Shown: positions 35,593-48,453, numbered from the stretch's first letter. The stretch: DNA of 64,000 nt from Homalodisca vitripennis (GCF_021130785.1 NC_060214.1:104648001-104712000), one strand, 5' to 3'. The notes: generated by a model from the sequence alone, not told the origin. Numbers and translations are program-made.

Positions 35593-35644
35593 ATTGAAAT
35601 TGCCAAGAAATGTCACCAGTGTGACATTTCTTGGCAATTTCAAT
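35593..35644. repeat. Hairpin 2: 24-bp perfect arms, 4-base loop
   Basis: The arm at 35593-35616 is perfectly complementary to 35621-35644 around the loop CAGT. A perfect 24-bp stem in background DNA implies recent origin or selection. No conserved RNA family was recognised, and the arms are not terminal repeats of a visible element. Confidence 0.93.
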
Positions 35645-35649
35645 ACATC

Positions 35650-38270
35650 TAAGATTTAATTTTTCAAAATTACAACTACCACATGAAATAATTTAGGAAA
35701 CAGTATAAATACATTTACAGGTGTGAGTATACTTTTCGGATTCCCTTGCCCCTAAAATATAATTTCCCAAAGATATATGTCACTAAGGTAACATTTTTGC
35801 ACTGGAGTCAGCACTGAGAAATCAGCATATATAATCAGCCTCTTCAAAACGTTAGGGAACTAAAACTGGAATACAATAGTTCACTAAATATTCATCATAT
35901 AAATGCAGAAGATTAAATAATGTTTTTCCTAAGCAAACATGTTTATTTGGAATTGACTTGACGCAATATCTCATTATAGTTATTGCAATATTTTATATCA
36001 CTAGCTTAAGATAACCAGAACTACTATGAGTACCCTGTTACTATATTTTTTGTTGCTAAGAAAGCTAAATAAGATCTAATTCGCCCTGTATTACTATATT
36101 ATATTGCAGTTTAATGTTCAAATTTAACCACAATATTAGTTCCTCAGGTTTATACGTAAACCAATCCGTCAAAGTGCAAAAATAAACTTGCTGCTATTAA
36201 GTTTTCCATTCCTCAGAGAATCAACACGTTAATGCACGTTTCTAGTCTTTGTTTCCCACAGATAATAAATATTCTATGGTCTCTAGGAAAGCTATAAAGT
36301 CTTACTGCTTGTTACGCCATCTTATATTTGCGAAGCAGTTTTCTGACGAATAAGGACTTAAGATCTATATAAATGTGAGACTTTAGGAAACAACTTGTGT
36401 ATTTACCTCTTAACTTTGGCAACCAGAAATAAAAGATTTAATGAATAGAAGCCAGGCCCGAAATAAGTTTATTTTCAAATACGCTTTATAGACTAATGTT
36501 TAAGTATACTCTGTACAAACTCGATTTTTTACAAAAATAGATAATTTTTATATTTATAAAATTAAAGTATGTCTGAGCAAAAATTAGTGAATTATTACAC
36601 TATTATTGTATAAATTGCAAGTTTTAGGGCCAACTGACTATCCTTAAGAGACCTACTGGAGATTATTACACACTGAACTTATTTTAAATAATCATGTTTT
36701 TAGTTCAGGAAAAAGTTCCATAAGTTCTGGTGCAACTTTCTTTCCATATTTTATATGATTCGGTCACTTACTCAGTAAGAAAGTCGACATTAACGAGTGA
36801 TTAGGTAAGAGACCTTGAAAAGTGTATAAGCATATCGGTATTATCGTATGATGAGGGCATTATGCTCTATTAATAACAAGAATAGCGTATATTGAAATTT
36901 TATAAATGAATTTCATTTTCAAACATGCATATGCATGCACTAACATTTATTCCTAGGGATATAATGGACACAGAAACCTTGATATGACTAGGAACGCGTG
37001 GCATATCTTATGTTAGTTCTAAAGGATGTCCATAAGTATAAATCACTTAGAGGACACTGGTTGCTCCGTCGTGCCAACTTTTTATGGCCCCTAACTGTCC
37101 ATTGTAATAAGTATTTCATTTCTCGATTTACGGACATACAGCCATATCAAGTCACAGCCGACGTTATTAGCTGTTTTGTTGGTTTCCATTTCGAAAATAT
37201 CAATTAAGGTAATCTTTCTATATTTAGCAGCACTTGATTTTGGTACTGGTAACGGATAATTGTAATAGAGTAATTATAATCACTGCAACAATTGAATATA
37301 ATACTGTACAATAATAATTAAAATAAATCTGAAATACTCTAAATTAACAGAATATGTTTGGTTCTATATAATTGTGAACTTTAGAATTTTAAAGGTTGCT
37401 CTATTTAAAAGAAACTGAACATTAATCATAAAACTTACAAAATACTAATCTGAAGGAAATGTTATACATTTATGGTTGCCTTGTAGTTGGTGATTGTTAT
37501 TATTATTTTAATGAACAATCCGAGAGCAGCTGTAAAGGTTTTTATATTTAAAACTATAAAAATACTAAGATATATTTAGGTAATTATAAACTTGTTTTAA
37601 CTGAGGTAAATGAAGTTCAGTTTACTTAAACTTTTGTTGGTTCTAACTTTAACTGAAAAATAAATTTTATTTATACGTAACATACAAAGTAATACGATGA
37701 TAGTTTATTGAATAATAATATTCATAGTTTTATATACTATTGTCTAGTTCTAATGATTATAAATAATATATTCACAGGGGCACTATAATGAATAAGGCCA
37801 AGTATCATTTATCTGCGCCTTATAAAGCGTTCATCTCAATTATCGTTTTAAATACCGTAATTATGTGGTTGTTTTTGCTGAACTTTAGTGAAACAACACA
37901 GAACAAGTACGAAACAAATTCAGAATCTACATAAACATAAAATGTATTATTTACAAATAGCTCATCAGATGGTCTAAATTATAGGTATGGATAGATGCAG
38001 ATATAAAATTAAGGCTTATAATTGCAATTTGATTTATTGTATTAAATTACTCAATCAACTACAAATTGATTTTATAAATTAATATCCATTGTGTTATGTA
38101 AAATTATTGACTCTGTTCTTAATTCAAAAATTGTTTTATCAATATATTATGTATCTTTTTTTTATTATTTGTTTAGTATGTTTACATCTTTATATCTCTT
38201 AAAAATGTATAATTTTGGTCGAAATATAGAGAGTGTTCATGTTTATTTTTTCTGTTTTAATTTAAGATAC
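35650..38270. other. AT-rich DNA, no gene confirmed
   Basis: A 69-codon plus-strand frame at 36998-37207 has no recognised domain. Nothing else could be supported. Confidence 0.45.
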
Positions 38271-38274
38271 ATAT

Positions 38275-38339
<65 letters not shown>
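38275..38339. repeat. (CA)n microsatellite
   Basis: More than thirty uninterrupted CA units. Likely highly polymorphic. Confidence 0.97.
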
Positions 38340-38342
<3 letters not shown>

Positions 38343-39344
38343 TCTTTATTTTTGTTAATATTTTTGTTCTTGATGTTTTTTATATCAAAACGCATATTTT
38401 ATAATGCATTTGTTACCTGTTGTAATTTTTATTATTCTTAAAAGTAGTATTATTGTTACATAACTAAGGTAAATTTAGTTATAGTTGATTCGTGATTATA
38501 AAGTTATTTTGGGCACTGAATGTTGTAAAATGGATTTACCGTTGGTATAAATAATTATTAGCTTATTTTTCCAAAACGGGAGAGACAGCATAATGCGAAA
38601 TTATAACTTCCATTAAAAACAGAGTGCAAAAGCTTTCAATCAGTGTATATTATTTGTTAATACTCATATGCGTTAGCACTTATATAGCGTTAACGTTACT
38701 CAGGTGCTATCCAATTCGACTAGTTTCATTCGTATAAGATATTTTAGATATTTTAAAACTTAAAACTACATTTATTATATTTTATTTTTTAAGCTCGGGT
38801 TTATCTTTACATGTAACCAGATAAGTAAAGAATATAGAAAATAATTACATTTACTATGCTTTACTACGAAAGCATTTGGCTGATAACGAAATTACTACAC
38901 TGCAGTACATCAATAGCTCTATGTAAGATAAACTTAGTGATTACTGATTACATGTTGCAGTGCTGTCATCAAGCATACACATTAACAGACAATTAAAATC
39001 CAAGCAAACTGCTTCGTGGAACTCAGCCAATAATAGTAATTCTCATAATTTAAAACAATGTTGCGTATACAAAGATTAAAGAAAAGCCTGCAAGGAAATA
39101 GTTGACGATAGTTTGTTCGTTTTAATTCCCTCTCTATACAATATTCTCTACACTTTTGCCAGATTTACATAAATTGAGAATTATGGATCTGTCTCATCAT
39201 GGTGTGAAAGACTGTAATAAGTGGCATTTACTCGTTATTTAGGTGTGACTGTTATTATTGCACCATTCGATATTATATAATAATCATACGCAATAAGAAT
39301 TAAAATACATTAACGGTAAGAATATTTCATCCTTACAGCAGTTA

Positions 39345-39867
39345 CTGATGGCGAGAGAAAAGAAGAGATCTGAATTCTGGCCTATCTGAAAATTGCAGGC
39401 GCTACTACTAGTATGTTGCCGCCCCTTGTTTCGTAATTCCATTATTGTTTCACTGTTTTGATTGATTTTCGGCCTAATTGTTATGTTTTATAAGATAATT
39501 TAAATGACGGTACTGTTTTGATCAATTAAAATTGAGCAAAATTTATGTTTGTAATAAATTCTAATAATTAGGCTCTACAGTGGTTGTAACAAACAATAAT
39601 GAATTGCTGACATTGAAGATTTTTGTATTTTTAAGATAACAATTACTAATGTAAATGTAGTGCTTTTATGTATATAAAATTTAACATTTAAGATGAGTCA
39701 CGCTCTGCAGGAATGCCACATTACTGAAAACAAATATCTCCATTGCTAGGATAAACAATTCGCAGGGTTGGCTGTGGGGCGAAGCGCCTGAAATTACCGC
39801 GCGGCAACACACTAGTACACAGCTGTGGCCGGCACGGGCCAGGTCTCTTCTTTTCTCTCGCCACCAG
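39345..39867. mobile_element. MITE with 28-bp inverted ends and TA duplication
   Basis: The left end CTGATGGCGAGAGAAAAG and the right end (complement CTGGTGGCGAGAGAAAAG) match at 26 of 28 positions. TA flanks both sides (39343-39344 and 39868-39869), as for Tc1/mariner-type elements. The element is 523 bp, has no coding capacity, and holds a GC-rich patch near 39770-39840 in otherwise AT-rich sequence. It would depend on a transposase supplied elsewhere. Confidence 0.82.
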
Positions 39868-39869
39868 TA

Positions 39870-41081
39870 TATTTTTATTAAAACAAGTTAAATATAAGAA
39901 AATAAATTTATCAACCTTATCAGAGAACCTTTACAATATTGATAGCTTGTCGGGACAGCAGTTAGCAACTGCTTTTGTGGAATGGAGTAAATATTTCTTC
40001 ATATTGGCTATCAAATTATTCCTTTTAGTTATCTTGAACACACTAGAAAAAAACCTCGTCACTTTTTTTGAGAAATCTCATATTCTTGCCTTATATTCAT
40101 ACTCTTTTTCAAAATTGCGAAATAATAGTTACTTCACCATATTTATATGGTTTTAGATTCAAAACCATTGTTATTAATAAGTTTAAATCATATGTTATGA
40201 TAAATTAATAGTAATATCGAATTATTAATTGGATTAAAACAATTTAAACATGTGAAAAAAACACACAACGAGTGAAGGCCGTTTATTAAAGTCTACCCAT
40301 ATTATGTAATAAACTAACATCATCAGCTGTTGCCGTAAAAAATACATGACATTTGATTTCATTCGTTCTTTTTGTTGAAAACATATAAATACATGTAGAC
40401 TGTATGTGACAACAGCCACGTCATATGGGAACAGCTGGTTGTCAGCAGCAATATGGCAACACTGTACCAATAATGTCACCTTTTTATTATTGTGAGGGCC
40501 TCAATAAACACAATAATTTTGAGGCTAGTTCCTAAATAGAGCTACTAATACAAATTAAAATTTGCTAGACGCTCTTGGGCCAGAAAGATCCTTAATTATT
40601 TTCTGAACAAAAATTAAGATATTTGTCATCGATATTGATATAAATGCAAATGGAACATTATTCTCTATTTCTAGAGAGTTTATTATTATAATTCCAATAG
40701 GAAAGCAAGATGAATGTTAAAAACGTGAAAAAAGGTAACTAAGTGAAGTCAGAAAATGCAGAATACAATGGAGTGATATATGTTTAATCAATGCCACAAC
40801 AATGGCATATCTTCCTAATTATTTTATTCCTCTATATTGCCCCAATTAATTATCTTCAGGCAGTGAACGAAATACAACACAAATAATTGTATTTTTAAAT
40901 ATTAGGGACTAATTAAAAACGAAAATGAATGATTAGGTGAGTTTTTATACGTATTTATGTTCAAGCAAACACAAATTATAAGTGATATCAAAATTAGTTG
41001 ATTTTCTTTACTTTATCTTATATGTATGTATAAAGATAAAATAATATAATACATACATATAATTATTATATTAGTAATATA

Positions 41082-41127
<46 letters not shown>

Positions 41128-42600
41128 CTTTTGATTATTAGTAATCTATTGTAGGTACTTGGGATCAAAGAAAGATATTTATAAAACATGTTCTTTTAAA
41201 ATACAATTGGTATAAAAGAGTGATTTATACGAGAAAACCTGCAAAATGTCTTTTAAAAAGAGATTAATTAACGTCAGTGCTGCTAAGGTTTCTGACAATT
41301 CGATTAACTCTTTCAGCATTAAAAGTATTTAAATTGGTGTTTTTAAAAACGCCTAAAGGTAAATTTCATTACAATAAATTTGTTTGATACCTTTAATGAT
41401 CCTTTGATCCTTTTCTGGCTACCGTTAGCCCGTAAAACTTACTAAAGCTAGAAAAAAGTGCCTTTTATACCCTTATGGTTTATTTCTAAAAACAATAATT
41501 TATTAAAAGACTAAACACCGTTTTAACTGCAAATGTATATCACTTTGAAGTTCATTCCACTTATTTTCCAATGTTGGTCCTTTTATTATTTTTCTAAATC
41601 CAGTGGCCACCTGATTCACACCATAACATGAATTGTATAAATAGACATAGTACCTAGTTTCAAAATCAAAATCTAGGTAACTGACTAATCACTGACTACA
41701 TTTTAAGATATTCAATAAATTATAAATGGAAATAAACCAACTCAAAAAAGTCAGTTGAGAAGGAAGTTATGATCCTAACATTTTTATTTTATTTCCTAAT
41801 ATACTCACTTGCCTTGTGTGCAGTGTTAAACAAAGATTTTCTTTTTCATCGATGCCATGTACGTGAGCGTGATATGAAGTGAAACCAGGAATCTAATTTT
41901 GTGTTATACCCACAGCGGTCACTTCATGTTTATTATATTATAGCTAAATATGAATTGAGTTGAAATCATTGAAAACAGAACCTATAATAAAGTAACCCTG
42001 TCTTTAGTGTATATTTATCGAGTTTTATAAAGCAATTCCAGCACTTAAATTTAATCTTATGTGAAGGTTTCGCTCATATAAAGAATTTAACGTCAAATTT
42101 CTCCAACGTAACTATTTGAACTAACTGGCACAATAATATTTAGTTAATATAATATATTGCGAAAATTGTGTATGTTTAGGGCTAGGTATATTGTGAGATA
42201 TCACATGTTTGATTAAAGTGTTAAGATGTATATAAATTGATGAGTAACCTAACCTTATTTCCAGTGTATTTTCTGTATATTTTCTCCTGACTGCATTCGT
42301 AATTTCTTGCCTCATATGTCACTATCACCTATTCTACATTAAAAAAGTAAATTGTGTCAGAAACATCCAGAATATAAAATAACAAATAACAAATATGTAC
42401 AAAGATTTAATGATTTAAAGCTGATTTCATTGGATGCGGAGATGGCAGTAAGATCCACCGCTAATACTTTTGTGACTAGGGGCCAGAATGTGCAACGACA
42501 TATCTGGACTACACCAAATCTAAGTATTTCAGACGGTATACTTAGGGTCCTCATTAAAGGATCCGACAGAGTCTTCTTAAATACTTGACGTTTTCCTTCC
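39870..42600. other. AT-rich DNA, no gene confirmed
   Basis: Open frames of 64-87 codons near 40.2-40.5 and 42.1-42.6 kb overlap on opposite strands and show no domain. A TA microsatellite lies at about 41089-41122. Confidence 0.45.
41089..41122. repeat. (TA)n microsatellite
   Basis: About 17 uninterrupted TA units in an AT-rich background. Confidence 0.95.
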
Positions 42601-43190
42601 ATATGTCTATTAGAGTACAATAACTATTGATAGAGAAATTGTCCAATCTTAAAAGATTTTATATGGGTGTCTCGTGGTCCAAAAAATAGCCTTTTTGATT
42701 TCTAGGTCACAGGGAAGTATGTCTGACTATCCGTTTTACTATCTTTGCAAAAAAGTTAAAAGAAAAATTCTGGAAAGATCAAACTTCTTACTTAGATTCC
42801 TTTTGGAAAAACCTTATCGACATTGAGGTCGAAAGGTCAAAGGAATTCGTCTATCTGTCTGCTTTTTATGAAATAACTATTGGTAGTTAAGTTGTAGACT
42901 TACAACTATGTATATCAGTTCCTTTTGGACCTAAAACAAGGCCTTTTAGTGTTAATAGGTAAAACTGCAATACGTCTATCTGATTGAACAATAACTCCCT
43001 TCTGTGCAATAACTGTTAATAAAAAGTTCTACATGATTGAACCTTGGTATACAGGTTTCTGTAGGTAAAAGAATTATCTATGTCTGCCTAAATTCATGTC
43101 AAATAACTCTTAAGTAAAACTTTTCAAACGAGAAAATGAGAGTCCGTATGTAGGTCTACTGTTTATGCCGTAACTCTTGATGAAAACAGT
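42600..43190 (+). repeat. Degenerate tandem repeat of about 100-140-bp units
   Basis: A theme recurs about five times with heavy divergence: an AATAACT-type block, then a segment like GTTGTAGACTTACAACT, then TATACAGGTTTC or CAGTTCCTTTTGGACC, then AGGTCAAAGG and a CTGTCTG-like block. Units vary in length and carry insertions. Related fragments occur near 27476-27513 and 27754-27790 (TCAAAAGAT...CAGTCCGT). The pattern suggests a very old tandem array of a family also dispersed nearby. Confidence 0.6.
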
Positions 43191-43776
43191 TTTAAGTTTC
43201 AATAATTATTTTACACGTTATTCGCGAACAATTAATTTATATTCATTATTAACAACATTTATAACTTGCACATTATATCAATATTTTTTACATGTATTAC
43301 AAACACAAAGTCACCATAGTACTCTTAAAGTAGTAACATACCGTATGTTTATTTGTGATAACATTATTATTATTAATATAACGATGACATGGTTTTTGTG
43401 GCGGACGGTTGGTTTATAAGGGTATCAAGATTAACAAATATAATCAGAAATAATGCGGCGAGTGCCGCTATAGATTTGAATTTGGCTCGCGTAATCCTTC
43501 TGTAGCCGCGAACGCGATAGCCAGCTGCGCCGACCTCTAGCTCTTAGCTTGAACTATAGGAGCCTCCTACCATCCGGAATTCTTCTGGACAGGTTCTGGT
43601 ACGATGATTCCTGCTAGGTTAGCAGGCTGAGACCGGAGGTTGTGCGGAGAGTCGTTGTGCAGCGATCGGGTAGAGTGGACGGTAGAAGTGAGTGTACGTG
43701 GCCTGGGACTTGGTATAATTGTTAGGGAACCTTTCGGAACTATATCCAAATTATTAGTTAATCTTTAGTCATCAAA

Positions 43777-43852
43777 GCTGGTTAGGTTTTGGATAGACGG
43801 AATCTAGTGGCGGATCCATGGTTATTATTCCTCTGGAAGGTGCCCTTTTCCG
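43777..43852 (+). repeat. 76-bp direct repeat, copy 1 (possible LTR remnant)
   Basis: It contains GGTTAGGTTTTGGATAGA and GGTTATTATTCCTCTGGAAG, and matches 47310-47385 with few differences. Confidence 0.8.
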
Positions 43853-45105
43853 GTCGCGACGACACGAGGTTGCAAATATTGGTAGCGCGAGCCGTCCGCC
43901 TCGGATTCTCAACACCATTCCTAACCAGCATTAATTTTAATTTCACGTGAAATTCCGTCAATTTTTTTAGTTTTCGAATAACAGTGGTAATTTTTTAAAC
44001 TATGGCGTAAATCACCACAGGGCAGCGACCGACGCCACGAGGGAAGCAGCGACCTTCACCAACCGATCATATAACTAAATTAGTTTTAGTAATTTAATTT
44101 AAGCTCAAATTAAAAACTTCTCTTACATACGTTGAATTAAACATTTATTTTTTTGCTTTAATTTAAAATGTTTTCATCAATTTTAGTTCAATCGTAATAA
44201 TTTAATAATTTTTTGTGCTTTTTATAAAGTATTTCTTAAATAACTTAGTATTTTTTTAATAACTACTAACAGTAAAAGTCTCCTTTTAAGCTTTAACTAA
44301 GCAGAGTTACGATTTGTTTAAAAGTTGAATAATTTTCTTTGACACTAGTAACCTGAAGTACGCTTGCTTTAGACTGTAACACTATTTTTAACTAATTATA
44401 GGGGTTATGCAGTATTTTTCTTTGTTAACTTTTATTTACATAACTGTCCTTTTATTTCTTACAGCCACAATTCTTTTTTTTTCCATAAGGATTAAGTCAT
44501 TATTATCTCGGAGTTCGTAATTTCCGTCTGTTTCAAACAAAAATTTCTCGTTTCGTTTTGAGACAGTTTTAAAATTTAAATTTGTAACTTTTCCTTGTAA
44601 TTATACTTATAGTTTTCTAAGCTCGCAATTGTTACAATTACTTTACTTAATTTTTTATCCGATTTAGATTTTCTTCTTATTGGAACTAAAGCAATATTTT
44701 TCGACACAAGATTAATCAGTTTGCCGTGCAACCACGTAATTGTGTAAGCAGAGTTCCTCAGATCCGGTTTTTGTATCACTCCGTAGATAACGAATTCTAA
44801 TTATGTTACTATACATTGTAGATTTGAATAGGTTAATATAGATTTTACTACTACAGTTAAGCAGGAATATTTTATATCTTCCGGCCAATGTTTAAGGTAC
44901 TACGTAAGTTATCTTTTTAATCAAACGTTAATTAATTTGTTTTCGTTTTCACTTAAATAAATTAGAAACCGAATGATTTCTTTAAATTATTTTACGACTG
45001 TTATTGTTTTCAGACCCCTCCAGTCTAATAATTACAAAAGTAAACATATATTGGTACCAGTTTGCTTTGTTCAGCTTATTGTGTTCCTATTTTCTCTCTT
45101 TAAAT

Positions 45106-45604
45106 ATGTATAAACCAGACAATACTCAGTGGGATGAAGACATACATTTTTTTCAAACCGCCTTTAATTCTTCTAAGCACGAGAGCACTGGCACATCACC
45201 CTCTGAAATATTTTTGGGATACACTATCCGCACTCCTTTGGAAAATAAATGGAATCTTGACCAACTTCTAGACTCTAATTCTGAACCAAGAAACATGGAA
45301 CAGAGATGGAGTAAAGCTCTAGACAATCTGATCCGTGCTAAGGATAAAGTTTCCAAACAGTATAATAAAGGTCGAGCACAAGTTCCCTTTAGAGTGGGTG
45401 ATACAGTTATGTATCGACTATTTAACCTGAGTAATGCACCCAAACACATCTCAGCCAAGTTGCAACCTATGTGGTCTAAACCTTTGGAAATTGAGACCTT
45501 TACTTCCCCTGTAACAGTTGCCTTGCGTGACCCCAAAAACTGTTGTGAGGTCAGCACATGTATCCCATATTAAAAAGTGCATTCTCCCAACTCCACAACA
45601 ATGA
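45106..45604 (+). pseudogene. Gypsy-type integrase C-terminal fragment
   Basis: The frame from Met 45106 reads YKPDNTQWDEDI, then FNSSKHESTGTSPSEIFLGY, matching the end of the integrase core in Ty3/gypsy elements (the N-S-x-H-x-S-T-G-x-S-P pattern). RVGDTVMYR and ISAKLQPMWSKPLEIE follow, resembling the GPY/F-type C-terminal module. A frameshift near 45545 moves the usual HVSHIKK ending into the next frame, which stops at 45604. The zinc-binding N-terminus and the first catalytic acids are missing. Integrase joins element DNA to the chromosome; this fragment cannot. The open frame begins at 45004, but its first 34 residues are not integrase-like. Confidence 0.75.
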
Positions 45605-47309
45605 TCTGCCACTAGATATGACCTCTATACCGAAAAAGCCATTGTGATATTAGGTTTAATTTGAGTTTATTTTCATTCTTCTTTCATATTACACCTTAAA
45701 AATAACATTTCCTTTTCTTTTTCTACTCTTCATTGGGACCCTGCATTGGTGGCTCTGCCTGACACTGAGGTGGATTTGGCTAAGGAGTTCACCTGCGTGT
45801 GCTCTCCTCTTGCTACCTGGTGTTGGGTTTGGCAATTCTGGTGTTTGGTCCAAACTGTCTACTATACACTTACACGGGGATGGGTGGTTACGAGATCTGC
45901 CGTTTAGATTTTTTTTGTTTGAAGTATTTACAGCTTCCATGAATTAGCATTTATTTATATATTTTCTTTTAGGCCAGCGACAGTCTCATTGCCTCCTATG
46001 CGCAACCCCAAACACACTTCATTAACACATCTTTAACTATCTTTATCCTATTCATTTATTTTTTGTTAAGTTATAACTTAAGGCAATTAGGGATAGAGAA
46101 TAATTTGTATCGATAAATGCCTTAGAACCGACTTTATTTAACATTTCCCTTATAGTCGACTATTCAACAAAGTTTTCTCCTATATACAACTAGGCTAAAG
46201 CTATAGCGAAGCACTCACGCCAGTTAGTCAAACCTTATTTATTGCTATAAATGCTTATCTCTGTGTAATTTAGTGTTCGTGTATGGTTTTTCGTTGATGA
46301 ATATTACTTTGTAATTTCGAGCATGCGTGTTACGACCTTATAATGGTCAGTTATATGTATATTTATTTGTATGTGTTAGTTATATAGAGTGGTTATCCTA
46401 TCCACAAATTAATGGTTATTACCAATCATATCCTGGCCTACTAACTTATCATAACTCTGAGCCAACAGAAGTTTTTTTTCTTTTGAGTTATTGTTTGTTG
46501 GCCCATTCCTTCTCGATCTGAACACTCTATTTAGGGAAAACTACTCGCCATATGTCACCAAAAATCTTGAAAAACTAATAGGGTAGATAAGTTTAAAGAA
46601 CTTATTAGCAGACCAATTCTCCTCTTTCCTTGCCTCTTATGACTGTAGTCACTAGGAGACCTCATCATTTAGATTTGGATTTATTTTTCCAATGGCCATA
46701 TCATCTTTTCTCCACCTTCCCCGTATTTCAAATATTGAAAGAATATGAACAAAACAATTGTGTATGTTCTTCCAGAGAGGTCATGGGGACCTTTCACTCC
46801 ATCTCCTTCTGCGTCCGGTGGATTGGCTTGTTGGTAGCAGGCTTGTCTACCGTTGCGGGAGGGGGGGAGGGAAGTAAGTGGAACTGGACTAGGCTAATGG
46901 CCAGCTTCTATGGAAGAAATATTCTAATGAGTTACACAAGAATAAAATATCCTTAACTTCTCCTTTCCTACTTGGCCTATTTTTGGAGGGAAAACTGAGT
47001 CTGGTGATGGGGCTGAATGAAGGTTGTGATTCTCAGTCAAACACGGTTTCCAGAATTCTGGTTCCTTTGACCTAGATTATCTTCTATAATTTAAATAAAC
47101 TTTTTAAAGAAGCCCAACCTTAACCTTGGAATAGTTAGAAGTATATAGCAGGTATGTGACATATTGGTGATAGATAGATCTTAGTTGCTTTCCATTTATG
47201 GGTTGAAATTGTCTGTGGCTGAGGACTGGAGCTGTTCAGCGAGAACGGGCGCGGTTTCTGCATCGCCTTTCTGCATGGTAGTGTTTTTTTGAAAATTTTG
47301 GATAGGTTG
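45605..47309. other. Unassigned DNA downstream of the integrase fragment
   Basis: A 108-codon plus-strand frame at 46630-46956 and an 83-codon minus-strand frame at 45940-45689 are present without recognised domains. GC-richer patches near 45740-45900 and 46780-46920 could be further retroelement remains. Confidence 0.35.
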
Positions 47310-47385
47310 GCTGGTTAGGTTTTGGATAGAGGGAATCTAGTGACGGATCCACGGTTATTATTCCTCTGGAAGGTGCCCTCTTCCG
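47310..47385 (+). repeat. 76-bp direct repeat, copy 2 (possible LTR remnant)
   Basis: Partner of 43777-43852. Just past it, GAGGGCAATAATAA can pair with TTATTATTCCTC inside the repeat, giving an imperfect hairpin. Confidence 0.8.
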
Positions 47386-47462
47386 AGGGCAATAATAATA
47401 TTTTTACATTTTTTACACAAATCATACCCTTCCATTACTCCCCCCCCCCCCGCCATCAATAA

Positions 47463-47722
47463 TACTAGCATACTTGACAAATGTTACTTTCTTAAGGAAA
47501 ATTTCTCTATCGATTAAAAAAAAACTCATAAATGTATCTAAACTAGTACCAGTGTCCGCTTTGCTAAATAAAATTGGAAGTGATGGTTTCTCTCGTTTTG
47601 GAGGTATTTTAAAAACTAACTTAAGTGGATTGAAAAAAAATCCTCATAGCACAACTAACTTGTTTGATCTGTTGACTAAACTTCCAGGAATAAAAAAAAT
47701 TATGAAAGTTTTATTGAAGTAG
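47463..47722 (+). CDS. Hypothetical protein or terminal exon, lysine-rich C-terminus
   Basis: An open frame of 86 codons ends LLTKLPGIKKIMKVLLK. It has no ATG near its start; a possible splice acceptor TTTCTTAAG lies at about 47487-47495, which suits a last exon. AATAAA follows 13 bases after the stop, near 47736, consistent with a polyadenylation signal. The peptide is rich in Lys, Leu, Ser and Asn, with SALLNKIGSDGFSRFGGILK in the middle. No family was recognised. It sits 0.4 kb upstream of the coding-like cluster at 48.1-49.2 kb on the same strand as two of its members. Chance remains possible in AT-rich DNA. Confidence 0.4.
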
Positions 47723-48088
47723 AAATAACACGAAAATAAAGCAACATTTCAATAATTTATTTTCTATTTACTAGAACAATTGAGGAGGTAATTTTCACAA
47801 CTCAACATGTCAAAACCTTTTATTTTTGAGATCGTGTTTGCTCTTTATTAGTATTGCATAAACCCTATATTTCTCATTCTGGGCTATCTACAATAAGCTG
47901 ATTCTAGTTTTAAAAGTTAAAATTTAATTCAGTTCAAACTCCCTGGTTAATTACAACGGGCTGAGAGTTAGCAAAGACAAACATTTCTACCTGTCTGTCT
48001 ACAGGTCGGTCTGTCAGCAAAATATTTTAATTAAGAACGAATTGACATACAGAATTACAGCTTAACATAAATATTTGATTCGATACAG

Positions 48089-48258
48089 GCAACATCGAAT
48101 TCTATGTTAATGAGTGTCATCGCCTGGGATTTGGCTCGGGGGTGGTGAAAATTTTTACTTGGTCTATGGATAACGAGCTGGAAACGATAAAATCTGAGTT
48201 TGATAAATTTGTAAACAAACTGAGTGAAGTGATATGCCATTTTAATGTTTATCTATAG
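48089..48258 (+). pseudogene. Coding-like segment P1, related to 48983-49171
   Basis: After an acceptor-like CGATACAG the frame reads NIEFYVNECHRLGFGSGVVK, then KSEFDKFVNKLSEVICHF, and stops at 48256-48258. The segment around LGF and xxDKFxxxxSE aligns with 48983-49171 in the same reading frame, and many differences are conservative, as expected of paralogous coding DNA. The function is unknown. It may be an exon of a host gene or part of an unrecognised mobile element. Confidence 0.4.
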
Positions 48259-48453
48259 GTACATCTAAGGACTTTTCATTTTGCACACAAACTCATCGAA
48301 GATTGCTACATGACACGTGGTGTGATTCATTTTAATAATAGTGGTCATGTCTGTATTTATAAGTTTGACACACCATTATCAATATCAAAGACATTTCAGA
48401 ACTAGTAAGTTTGTATTGTAAAAAGGTTTAAGAAATGCGGTGATATAACAAAA

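Larger units (their letters stand above)
43440..47385 (+). mobile_element. Decayed gypsy-like LTR retrotransposon region
   Basis: A gypsy-type integrase fragment at 45106-45604 lies between two copies of a 76-base segment (43777-43852 and 47310-47385) in the same orientation. These may be remains of the long terminal repeats. Upstream DNA at 43440-43930 and 44020-44065 is GC-rich compared with its surroundings. TGGTAGCGCGAGC at 43880 could be a primer-binding site but was not matched to a tRNA. No gag, protease or RT was recognised in between. Borders are uncertain, and nested debris is possible. Confidence 0.4.

Noticed and set aside
46630..46956. 108-codon plus-strand frame as a retroviral-type envelope
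   Set aside because: No signal peptide, cysteine pattern or fusion-type segment is visible; composition alone does not support it.
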